NCBI GenBank assembly: GCA_033439265.1
Contig: JAVTVX010000030.1
Coordinates: forward strand, 4,714,501 to 4,778,500
Source of the DNA: Dillenia suffruticosa
Lineage: Eukaryota > Streptophyta > Magnoliopsida > Dilleniales > Dilleniaceae
Reading direction: 5' to 3'
Length of the DNA stretch: 64,000 bases
Shown one piece after another: positions 37,374 to 48,800 of the stretch. Within the stretch, counting starts at the first letter, position 1. The number at the start of each line of letters is the position of its first letter. The position numbers were made by a program, and so were the translations under genes. Below the pieces are notes generated by a model. That model was not told where the DNA came from and did not search any database. It saw only the letters and a program-made list of their open reading frames with translations.

Positions 37374-37689
37374 TTTCTTAAAAAAGGAAAAAAAAAACTT
37401 TCGAACCGGCCTGGCACTGTGGGCCAGGCTTGTTCCAACCAAACTTTTTTTGGAACCGACTCAGCACGGCTTGGGATATGCCTTGAAATCGCAACCAAAC
37501 CAACCTGTGACTCTTGAGTCTGTCCCGAATCGAACCAAACCGGCTCAACCCGGATCAGACCCATCTCTAGTTTTTGGTAGCCAATCAAATCCCTTAAATT
37601 TCTTTCCAGATTAGAAAGGGTCAATCAACCTTGACTCAATAGGCACTTACTACATTTTGAGCAAAAATCTCACATTTGTCTAAAGAATT

Positions 37690-38640
37690 TTTAAGATTTT
37701 TTTTTTTTAAAATCTCCTATGCTAACAAAGCAGCCAAGCGGTTGAAACAATCTCACTCTAGAGAGAGAGAAAGAAATAGAGAGACAAAGAGAGAGAGAAA
37801 GCTCAAAGATGAATTCCATTCCATGCATGGCTTTTTTGTCTTCCCATATCAAGTATTTATCCTTTTTTTTCTCCAACTACCAACCATTTTACTAAACTAT
37901 TAACTACAAACCACTGTTACTAATTGCTATTAACTACTAACCAGCATTGTTAACTACTATTAGTAGTTGTTGTGATACTTATGGAAATCAATAATTGAGA
38001 CTTTATTGAATCCATAAATCATAAATCAAGATTTGTATCTGTGTTGAGAGATAAAGTAATGAAAACGAATGACAGATGTGACTTGGGGAGAGTAGTAGGA
38101 GAAAAATGGAGATAAGAGAACTTAAGAGAGATTTTTTTTTTTTTTGAATTTCTTTTTTATTAAGGACTTTTTTGAGTGAATATTGGAAATTCATTCTTTG
38201 GAGGGCTTCACAAGAAACCACAATTAACAGATTCTTTCTTGGACAATTAAAATCCTCCATCTACTATTATTTTTTTTTCACTAGGAGTAGGTAGATTGAA
38301 AGATTCAGTCTCAATATCTTATTTTTCATGCTTGTTCTTATTCATCATCTTCAAGGTGTCAATTTCTGCTTCTATTCTAGCCGCAAAAGCTTCAAATTTT
38401 TTATATTGTTCATCCATTCTTTGTTCCGATTAGAGACGATTTTCTTTGATTTTTATGGCGAATTCGTGACACCATGGTTCTACAACAGCGATGTTATTGC
38501 GGTTGCCATTTGACTACAAAATAGTTCGGTAGCCCTAGACCTTCCATATAGTAGACCATTTCCTACCACCAAGGTTGCCTTTTGGTCTCTCTCTACCATC
38601 GATGGTAGAGAGAGGCTTGATACCATCGAACGGCAGTTTG
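37690..38640 (-). mobile_element. Relative of the small LTR element at 4.5-6.8 kb, reversed
   Basis: Read on the minus strand, a repeat rich in TTAGTAGTTAATAG and ending in a CT-rich tract (plus-strand 37740-37975) matches the style of the LTRs at 4451 and 5426. The sequence just inside it (CTCAACACAGATACAAATC) matches CTCTCAATACAAATGTAAA at 5313-5337. At the other end a TGGTATCAAGC primer-binding-like site (38614-38626, minus strand) and the start of a Gag-like, helix-rich frame (from about 38511 on the minus strand) are visible. A second LTR was not identified with confidence. The element is broken and has no Pol. Confidence 0.55.
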
Positions 38641-39103
38641 ACAATGAGGCCATGGCCTTGATTTTTGCCTATACTGTGTTAGAAAGCCAACATGGTGGTG
38701 GCAATCGAGGCCATTACCGTGCCTCGCAGCCGATGGTGGTGCCTTGATTGTGATCTGACAACAAACACAAGGAGCGTTCGCCCACAACCACCACCACCCT
38801 CATCGTGGGTGGCTCTCAGTCCTTTGTCAGTGGTAGAGAGAGAGAGAAATGCACAGAGGGTGCTTGGGATTGCTTATAAATTAATCAAATCAGTTGATAT
38901 ACCAAAATTATAATTATAATTAGTTGATAATTAAAATTTATACAAATACTTATAACCCCAAAAAATGCTTATAAGACAAAAAAAATAAACTGCTTCCCCC
39001 AACTTTTTCATTTTGGTACTTTTAAATACAACTAGCATAAGCTACTTTGATTAATAAGAGTACATTTTCACCATTTAACAAAAATTATAACTATATCAGA
39101 GGC

Positions 39104-39529
39104 TAGACATGAGCCCGGACCGGTTTGGGCCCGAAAACCGGCCCGGCCGGCCCAGAAAAAGCCCAGCCCTGTGCTACAGTAACCAAAACCGGCCCGAATC
39201 GGTTACTGTAGCGGCGGCCCGGTTCAAGGGTTTTTGGAACCGTGAACCGGCCCGGAACCGGCCCAGCCTGGCCAGTTCCAACGGCTCTTTGTTCCTCTTT
39301 TTTTTTTGAATTTTTTTAATAATTTTTCCCCTTCTTGTTTGGCCAAACCGGCACGGCCCGATGTGAACCGGCCCGCCGGTTCCGGTTCAGCGGGCTGGGC
39401 CGATTCAAGTAAAAAAAATTGGAACCGACCCGGCCTGACCCCGATTGACCTAGGAACCGCAGCCAGCCTGGCCCGTGGTTCCTGGAACCACCCTTGAACT
39501 GGACCGGGCCTGGCCCGGTTACATGTCTA
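39104..39529. mobile_element. hAT MITE, 426 bp, 8-bp TSD
   Basis: The ends TAGACATGAGCCCGG and TAGACATGTAACCGG (inverted right end) form the terminal repeat. The flanking octamers TCAGAGGC (39096-39103) and TAAGAGAC (39530-39537) agree at six of eight positions. The interior is rich in CCGGCCCGG and GGTTCC steps, like the subterminal zones of the larger hAT element, and has no transposase. Open frames across it are Pro/Arg-rich by-products of the repeats. Confidence 0.8.
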
Positions 39530-41652
39530 TAAGAGACTTCATATTCTCAGTAATTTGGTAAAAGCATCTTATATCAATTATGGTCTTTTTTCTATTTTAT
39601 ATAGTTTATAAGTACTCATTTTATCAAACGATTAACTATTTTAAATAACAATTGTGTAAAAAAATAACAACTTATTTTTTGAAAGAATTAAAATGGGTTT
39701 ATAAACTAAAAAGCTAAGTGCGTATAAATGGCATTTTTAAAATAATACCAAATGGTCTCATAGAGAAAGAAAGAGAGCGAGAGATTGAGAAAGGGAGAGT
39801 GCAGGTTAGAAAGAGAGAGATTGCTTGCCTTTTGTAACGAAGGAAAAGTTGAGAGAGAAAGAAGAGGGTGAGAGGAAAAGTTGAATTTTTTTATCCTCAA
39901 TTTTTTAAATAAAATTGAATTTTAATATTTTTTATTATTTTAACAAACGGAACCATACAAAGAGTTAATTTTATATATTTCCAGGGAAGGTTTTTATATT
40001 TTTTAAAATCTTGATGTCTTTTTATATTTCGGTTATAGTTTATAAGGTATTTTTTCATTTCTTATTTCCTAAAAGATATAACATTTGACCTCTGCATTCT
40101 GGATATGTTGTATTATGTTCTCTCACAGTATAAAAATTTTACTTTGCTCCACATATATACACCAGTTAGATACAAACTCATAAAATAAGTAACGTTTGCA
40201 ATCCATTTAAAATCTCAATTTTAATGGAGAGATCTTCATATGCTATGGTTCTAAGGTGGTCGGACTTAACTCTGATTCAGACTTAGTGCGAGTGTTGGAC
40301 TTTAGTAAGTCTTTTGAGGGCTAGACTTTTCTAAATAATTTATTTTTTCTTGTAACTATTTACATAATTGATCGTAAAAATTATAAAAATATATTATCTA
40401 TAAAAATTCAAACACTATATTGAATAAGAGTTCTTTACTATTAGAATGTCCTTACAAACACAGACCTTTCTAAATAATTAGTGCTAGACCCATATGGTAT
40501 GAGAAATTGTTATGAATGATTGATTTGAATTATTAATGAACAAATGGATATGGACAATGCCTGACAATTTGTATTCATATATTACGTGAATGGACTAATA
40601 ATAGTTGTAATAGCAATACATAAGATGAATCAATTGGATTCTTGATTATCATTAAACTTAATATAATTAACATTTAGCATACAGAATAAGAAAAAAACTT
40701 CCATCCAGAAGGAAAAAGAAAGAGAATTTGTAAAAGTAGTGTCTGAGAACCTTTTACACACAGAAAAAAAAAAAGGAGTGCAGTTCTGTGTAGCCACCTA
40801 ATTTTTTTTTTTTCTAATGAATAGCTTAATCTTATTATCAAAACAAAAGAAAAAATAGACTTTAGATGTTCTTCTGATAAATTCTAAAATGTTCGGAATT
40901 TGAACCATATAAGATGTCATTCAAGCGTTGGAAAAGGAAAATTATGCGTTTTTTAAGTGAAAGGAAGAGAAAATTGAAAATTAGTAAATGAAAATTATAG
41001 TCACGACTTAGAGAGTGATAACAAGTCTATTTGTTTTCATTAGAACCATTTCAGGAGAGAGGCTCAACAGGAAACCGAAGGGTTTAAAAAGGGTAAATGG
41101 AGAATAGAGAGCTTGTGTATGATCACACATAACTACACAATGGTTTTCCTTTTTGTAGGCATGACAACAATAGAGATTAACGAATTTTTTGTGCATTAAT
41201 CAGCTGTATACATACCCGGGAATAGTTATACAAAGATGTCTCAGTTGCATCCTTTAGTTCTATTTAAACAGTGGTTCTCTTTAAATTAGGGGAAAAAAAA
41301 TCATAATCGAAGGGACCATAGAGAATAGCCTCAAAACCTCAAGAAATGACTATTCATGTGAAGCCGAGCGTTGCAGGAAAAATTGCTTACTTGGGAAAAA
41401 TACTTGAGTAAGAACTCTTTATCACTCATGTGTCCCTAAGAGGAGTGCAAGCAGTAACTATATATGATAATGATGTAGGCCTACCCAGAAGCAGTTCAAC
41501 TATGAAATGACTTCGTTGGCAATTTGAACCTAAAATTTTCTTAATTATAAAGGAGTTTCAACCCACTAAATTTTGTATTGTTTTCCACTTTAGAGTAATG
41601 GTTATTCTATAAATAGACCTGAATTCAAAAGGTACACTACTTGATTAGCAAA

Positions 41653-41669
41653 CCCCCCCGGGGGGGGGG
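41653..41669. repeat. C7/G10 palindromic homopolymer junction
   Basis: Seven C are followed directly by ten G, a self-complementary run in otherwise AT-rich DNA. It could be a real hairpin-forming site or an assembly artefact. Confidence 0.85.
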
Positions 41670-42779
41670 ACACTATTAATTGCCCCAATTTGTTCCTAGT
41701 TTGGTGTGAATATGTATATCATGCGACATAAAACAAATAACACGTACTAGCACAGCCCTAGTTTTTGACTAAGACCAAACATGCCATGCATGCTCATGGG
41801 CATTGATGTCTGATTCAAAGAACCTAGAATGTAAGAGGTTCAAAGAGGGGTCAAACATTTGCTTTTCCCAAGTTTCCATGAAGTCCTCGGACTTGAAATG
41901 GAATTAGAAACAGCCACACATGTTTAAGAGATCGAATAAACAGATGATACAGATCGTTTGTTAATTAAAATCAAAAATTGAATATTTGAATTTAAAGATT
42001 AGTGAACAAATCTATGGTTCAAATCGATTCCAAAATTATAATTAGGGCACAAAATGAGATCATCAAGCCCGATTGAACAATCAGACTCAACTATCTTAAG
42101 TGTCATAGTGGTGCCTCAAGAATGCAGTTTGCGCAACTTTTAGTCATAAGAGTGCACTAGTGGCGCCTCTAAGCGCCACAATGCCCAAACTAAGCATTAT
42201 TGAGTCTTTTGCTAATTTTCTTTGTTATTTTTGTTTATTTTATTTTATTTTTTTAATTAGAATGAGTTTCCTCTTTGAGCTATATAAGCATCTAATATCA
42301 TTGTGAACATGTTTTTGGAATATTAATATAATTTTGAGACTTTTCTTTCGATCTTAATTAGGTATATATTATCTTTTGATGTGAATTTGTATGTTGAACT
42401 TTGTTTCGACCGATCAAACTCGATCATTGTTTCCTTTCGTATCATTTTTAATTTCTCTCCACATTACTACAATTTATTTTATCATATTTTTTTGAAAAAA
42501 ATTCTTGACTAGAAAGTTATTTTAATTAATTCAAAATTACTTAAGTCAAAAGTACAAAATTATTTGTAATATTAATGTTGAATTTAATCTATTTAGTTCA
42601 CGAATCATTTACTCTAATTATATTCTAGATTTGTATTTTTCATTATTTACCTGACTACATTAACTGCATGTTACTTACAATGATGAGAAAATTAGGGGGA
42701 AGAAAACAGCATTTTTCTTGTTCAAATTAATGAAAAGGGAGTTGTCTGTTACATGTTTCCACACTGAGTGGGGAGGGGA

Positions 42780-42985
42780 CCTCTCAAAATGAAAAGTATG
42801 TAAGGTTAGAATCTCACAAATAATCGATGGACAGTTGATTTAATAAAAAGAATATTAAATTTTTTAATCAAAACTTAAATTCAAATATTAAGAATAGAAA
42901 AAATTACAATAGAAAATCTCTCCTTATAGAGAATTCGACAACAGTTTGAGTCGGATTAATCGGACTATTACTCCAAATAACAATA
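42780..42985 (+). mobile_element. Degraded SINE-like unit
   Basis: It contains AGAATCTCACAAATAATCG, an AATCTCTCCTTATAGAG section and GAGTCGGATTAATCGGAC. The last two resemble the body of the SINE-like unit at 62.3-62.5 kb (GAGAGTTCATCTCTTAATGG and AATCGGACTAATCG). The tRNA-like head is poorly kept and no tail is visible. Tentative. Confidence 0.35.
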
Positions 42986-43091
42986 GGACACTCACAAACA
43001 AAAGCCTTAGATTGGAAGGGATACTGTCAACCAAAGCCCACTAACCGGAAACTAAATTCAATCAACGTGCACAAGTTGGAAGATTCAACAA

Positions 43092-43417
43092 GTGGCTCAG
43101 AATGTAGCAATCCCAAAACAGAATATTTGTACAATATTGCAAAATCCAGCATGTGAATTAGCTAGCATGGCATTGACATATCATTCCCTTATGTTTTCCT
43201 TATTCCCCAAATCAACATTGAAAAGGGCATGGTTGAGGGTCATAGTGTTGCACACACCTGCTGGTTCTCCATTGATGGAAGCTGGAGGTCAAAGATGGGT
43301 TCCTTTCTTTTAAGAGAACCGCTGAGATTTCATGTTGAAAATCCTTCTACTCCCACTCTTAAGAGTGGCCGCCAGACATTTCCCATAACTTGCATTTCTG
43401 TAGAATTAATGCCTTGA
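43092..43417 (+). other. Unrecognised coding-like patch
   Basis: Overlapping + strand frames (43092-43313 and 43229-43417) and a minus-strand frame with few stops lie in slightly more GC-rich sequence than the flanks. I recognise no domain. It could be a fragment of a gene or of a transposon. Confidence 0.2.
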
Positions 43418-43429
43418 CAAGGGCTATAT

Positions 43430-45760
43430 GCAGACAACTAATATTAAGCAGAGTTTACTAATTGTGGGGATTTCCTAATGATATTCATAACTTTATAGCC
43501 GTTGAAAGTAAAATGATTGGTTAGTCGATAAATGGAAATCAAATGGTGTCATTATTTTTGCATATATATATATATATAGAGGTATATATATTAATATTCA
43601 TGAAAATAATAAAAAATCTTGCTAATTATGACTACAAAAACTCTTATTGGAAATGCAAAATAACTAAGAGCACATATTGGGTCTCTCAGGGGGTAAAGTC
43701 TCTCCACTTTCATTTTTTTTTCTCAAATTCGATTCCGTTTGATTATATTTTTTTATACTAAAAAAATAAATAAAAAAGAGCTCGTATCGGGTAAAGCTGG
43801 ATAATATTTTCACATTGTGGAGACAACATGCATACATCAAGAATAATTGTAATAATTGTAAAAACTAAAGAAGTAAATCACTTTCAATAATATTCTGAAT
43901 ACTTGCAATTTGAAATATGGCTGAATTTGAAAATTCTAAACAAATTAACCTACATGCTTTAAAATAATAATGTATCCTTTTAGAAAAATCATATAATTTT
44001 TATGAAATGAATTTAAAGAATTTAAATATTATGTGAATAAGTACGTGTAATAGGATAAACTAAACATTCATCCTCTCATTTTACAAGTGAATTTTAAAAT
44101 TTTACACCTACAATCCAAACAAAGTAGGTGTATTATTAGAGATTGGTACTCCAATAGGGCTCATATTCTTCAAACAATTAATTAAATTAATCTATCAATT
44201 AAACAAGAAAAAAAAAAAGAAAATCTATGGTGAAAGAGAACAAATGAAACCAATTTTTATGATAAGAAAAGCAAAATTAACAATCTATTGGATGGTGGGT
44301 TTTGCTAGGAGGTTTTTAAAGAATCCATACAAGTTCGATAAAACGTTTTATTAGAAGGAAAGATTTTGGAGGGTTTCTATGCTCTGTATCCATTTTTTTT
44401 TAGGATTTTTTTTTTAAAAATTTAAATATTAAATTTACGTTTATACTATCTATTTTAAAAAGAATAAATTTTATAAATTTACCTTTATTTCCATCTCATT
44501 TTTTGTCGTGTTTTTTTCTTTAATTTTTAACTTCCTTTCACTCTTTTTTACATCAATTCCCCTTTTTTCGTTTACCTTTCTTTTCCGTGAAATTGCCAAA
44601 CACATTATAAAGGAATTTATTAATATCGATCAAAGAAGAAAATTTGATAAATTAATCATTAGGAGAGGGAGTACATATGGGAGTAAGTGGGTGGGAAAGA
44701 GAGAGGGCTTCAACCCCCCCCCCCCCCCGGGTGGAGGGGGGGAAGAAAAGGTATCTTGTGCACCTGGGTCATAATTCCTCTGCATATGAAAATTTTAAAA
44801 GCTAATTAACATTTGAATTTTTTTTCCTTAAAATATTTACAGGGAAATATTTTATTTTAAATTTCAGGGAAAAGTTATAAATTCTAAATGGGGAGTACAA
44901 TTTTTAAGGGAGATGACCACTCAAGAGTTACAATTTCTTACTTTACAACTGGGGTGGAGGAGGCCCTTGCCCCCTGCACCCCGCCCCCCTCCTTCCATCC
45001 GCCCATATTTGTGCTCATTGATCTTAATATGGAATGACAAAAAATTGCCCCACCATATATTACTTTCATTGTTTTGCAGGTTGCCCAAATGTGTGTGGTG
45101 AACCACAAAGTAACCAGTCACAGAGGGGAAAAAGGATTTTCAGAAGGTTCATTTCAAAAAGTGGAAACTAGGAGCAGTTGAATTTATGTATATTTTCCAA
45201 TAGATGATGTTAATCTTTTTTATGAGGAAAAAAATAATTTTTATTTACAAAATTTAATATTTTTCTAGCTTTTTTTTTCGTTTTAATTAAAAATATTACA
45301 AATAGAAAAAGAAAAATTATAAACCAATTAAGATGAAATGAGCTCTGGATCAAAATGGATTACAATTTTGAAGAAAAACAAGCCAAACGGATTTGATTTT
45401 TCTTTCCACAAAATGGGAGATTTCTCAGATCATCCGCACTAGCCATATCACAGAGTTATGTGACTTCAACCAAAGCAAAGGAAAAGAATAAGAGAAGCTC
45501 ATTTTTTGGGGACTCTGTAGTCTGTTTCAACCCTCTCAACTACAACATACAATCCGCAGAGCCCTGTCTGCCTCGCTGTAATCTCCTCACCCTCCCCCCC
45601 CCACCCCCCACTTTTTATTTTTTCCCAGGGACCATTATACATTGCGCAGTTTTCTGATCAATAACCGGTGAAGAAAGCTCCATATTTAATTGCGAAAAGG
45701 CTTCAATTCTTTAATGTAGGTAATCAATGCTGGAAGGGCACTACATTTGGCAGGTTTTGG
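43430..45760. other. Intergenic DNA downstream of the CIPK gene
   Basis: No gene is visible. TATATA repeats lie at 43562-43577, and C/G homopolymers at 44714-44728 (C15, followed by GGGTGGAGGGGGGG) and 45593-45608. The part just left of 45761 is presumably the 3' UTR of the CIPK gene on the minus strand. Confidence 0.45.
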
Positions 45761-45816
45761 TTAAGACCTGCAAGAAGAGAAGTCAGCAACATATGACTTC
45801 GGCATTGAGCACCATA

Positions 45817-45848
<32 letters not shown>

Positions 45849-48800
45849 CACCTTGTTTCTGCAGCACCTTCCTCAGAATTCCATACTATATCTTGTAATC
45901 CAGATGAGAAGCTCTTGTAGAACTGCATTATGATCAGAAGATCAGAAATCGGTCGACAAATAAGAAGTCAGACTTGCCACTGTATCATGAATAAGTTTTT
46001 GATGCCATAAAAGATCTGTAAACAGCACTTGCCTTGTGAAACTCCAACGTGTCACCGCCGGTCTTCCGAAGTTCCACCATATGCAATGAAGGAGCCACCT
46101 CAAACACCTGACAACCAAGAAGTGTCAGCGTCTTCCTGTGGATAGTGGCCTAAACTTAATTGACTTTGCACAATAAATAAATAGGGGAAAAAAAACAAGA
46201 GGGCGGTACTTGTTGATGCAAGGTGCCAAAGGTGTTAATGAAGTCTTTAACTATGATCTTAAGAATTAGGACAGTAGAACAGTTGAATAATTATCAGAAA
46301 ATGATTTCATCATGCGCTTCACAATAACTTCTGCTCATGGAGCATAAGCTAACAAAAGATTCTGACTGAGGGATGCAGAGAAATTTAATGTACCAGAAAT
46401 GAACTCAATACCTCTGTGGCGACAGAGAGGTGTCCCTTTCTTCCAGTCTTATCTCCTTTCAACTTCATCTGTCATGAATTAAAATTCACATAATTTGTCA
46501 GAATTTGAATGTCTTCCTCTATCACGGATCAAAAAACCTTAAATAATCTGCAGAAACCAGCAAAAGTCTGTGACATGGTTACCTTGTAGTTTTTCTTGTG
46601 AACATTGAAACCCAATGGTATGGCAGCTTCCTCAATTCTAGACATAATTTCATTAGGTGGGCATTTAGAAGCAAAATGAGTTTCGGGCTTCACAAGACCC
46701 TGAAAGATGATTATCCAAATGTAGAGCATAAGACTAATTGAGCCAGCAAAATTTTGTGTTCAAATGCTTAATTTGTTCTATTATTAAAGATTTTTCACTA
46801 ATCTCAGATGTTAGTACAAGTAAATGTTCCCATACATTCCTTCATCAAATCATGCTATGTCTATTGTAAAGCAATGGTCTCTGTTATAAGGTGCATTTGA
46901 GCATGGAATTAAACTTCACAATGTGACTGTTTTTATCTTTTTTGGAATTGTAACTTTTAAGGAAACAAAAATAGGTATGTGAACATATTGTTTGAGACAA
47001 ACCAACTTTTGACAAGGCCCCCTTCGCTAAAGTGGTTATAGATAGAAACAAAATTTTAGGACATAGTACCTGTTTCTCAAAAAGATTTTCAAGATTGAAG
47101 CTCTGTGACCTAGATATAAGCTCAAAAGCGTTCATACATACAGGCTTTTCTTTCTTTTCCAATAATAGATTTTCCTGCAAATAGAAAAGTACATAGACAA
47201 AGTTAGTAGGATGTCTTTTGACAGATCCCCAAGTCCATGATGCCATGGCAATAAGGATCCTTATGATCTAAGCCACCGAACATAAGTGCTATTTCATAAC
47301 AGTTACAAAAGCAATTCAGATAACAAGGACCTGCCAAAATGCAGATGCAAGATTTCAAGAAATCACTCACCATGGAGTCATTGAAAGCAGCATCGACATC
47401 ATCAAGGTTCACATCGTCTTCCTCCTGAAAATGTGGTGGCTTATATCCTTTCTTGAACCAGGGATCCTCCAAAACTCCTGCAATAGTAATCCGCTTCAAA
47501 AACAAGCAACTGAAACTCGTCAAAGCCCATCCAAGGGCATACAGTTGTTGAGGAAAAAATATGACAAAAGACAAAATTCAAACAAGAAAAGAAGTTGGAC
47601 CCTACAGTTAGAGGGTTGGGGTCAAGAATGCGCTTGATCAATTTCTTTGCACCCGAGGAAAACCATGGTGGAAATGTGAAATCGGCCTTGAGAATCTGCA
47701 ATTCAGAAAAATTTTGAGTCAATTGCAAACAAGATTTTCAGTCAAGACAGAGGAAGCAAAAACCGGAGGATGCATACTTTCTTATACAAAGCCATGAGGT
47801 TTGCCTCATCAAAAGGTAAATATCCAGCCATTAGAACAAAGAGGATAACTCCACATGACCATAAGTCAGCAGCTGAGCCATCATAACCTTTATCGTTGAG
47901 TACCTATGTAAGATGGTCAAATAGTAATCAATATGGGTAGAATGATAGATAACAGTGCTTTGTTTCCATAAGTTTATAAATGTGTACCTCAGGAGCCACA
48001 TAATTTGGAGTCCCACATGCCGTGTGCAGTAACCCGTCTTCCTGCAGCAAAAAGATTATCAATAAGCTCAGCAAAGTCATCAGAAAGACCCATAATTCAA
48101 TTAGAAATCCAGCAGATTGTGCTTATACTAATAACCCAGAAGTTCTACGAATTATTTCAAACTCTAGAAGTTCCATTCAGGCCACCTTCCACAATTGAAA
48201 CAGATCAGTGAAAGCATTGACTAGTACAAAATAGCAATTTTCTGCAATATATTGCCAAAAGTTGCCTAGAATTGGCCAAATCAATGGGTCAAATGATATC
48301 ATTGATGTTGAAGTTTGGCAAAACCCGGTTGGGAAGTTGATCAAATAAGTGCATCAGACCAATTTTCAAGTTTGTTTTACAACCATGTAGCATGAATGAG
48401 GACATGGCACATAGGACAAGACAAACATGGAATGAAACATGATGTGATTGGGACAAACTCATATTTTGAAATGTGTCTGTACAACATAGTTTTTCAAGAT
48501 AAGAATTTCTTTTTCCTTTTTATTGGTACAAGAAGCCCATAGAAGCTCAAATAGAATTTATGTTAAACAACACACTCCGCACCAAATCTTACAAATTCTT
48601 GATTCGTAGTCACATGCTATGTGTTCATGCAAATTTGTATTCAGAGAAGAAGCCATCACATTTTAAATTGTCTCAAAAGTACAATTGAAATTCATAAAGA
48701 AGCATAGCCTTGTCACTCATCGTTTCGCTTGAAGCAGTCCGCAAATCACAAGTCACATATCTTCCATGTGCATTATCAATCTTTTCAGTCAAGCAGTTAG

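Larger units (their letters stand above)
32926..37569 (+). mobile_element. hAT transposon, 4.6 kb, with two nested CACTA elements
   Basis: Inverted ends TAGAGATGGACATGGGCC (left) and TAGAGATGGGTCTGATCC (inverted right) flank the element, followed inward by GGTTCGG / GGTTCCA-rich subterminal zones (GGGCCGGTTCGG near 33031, GAACCGGCC near 37404). The flanking octamers CCTTTTGG (32918-32925) and GTTTTTGG (37570-37577) agree at six of eight positions, the size expected for hAT. Inside is a decayed plus-strand transposase. Two complete CACTA insertions (34315-34775 and 36324-37373) account for 1.5 kb, so the original hAT copy was about 3.1 kb. The order of events is clear: hAT first, then both CACTA copies. 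Confidence 0.85.
39530..43085. other. AT-rich intergenic DNA
   Basis: No gene is visible. A GAGA-rich patch lies at 39765-39860. Open frames here are short and match nothing I know. Confidence 0.5.

Noticed and set aside
38692-38913. A 73-aa + strand frame and its minus-strand partner
   Set aside because: The region next to it reads better as the primer-binding side of a broken LTR element on the minus strand.
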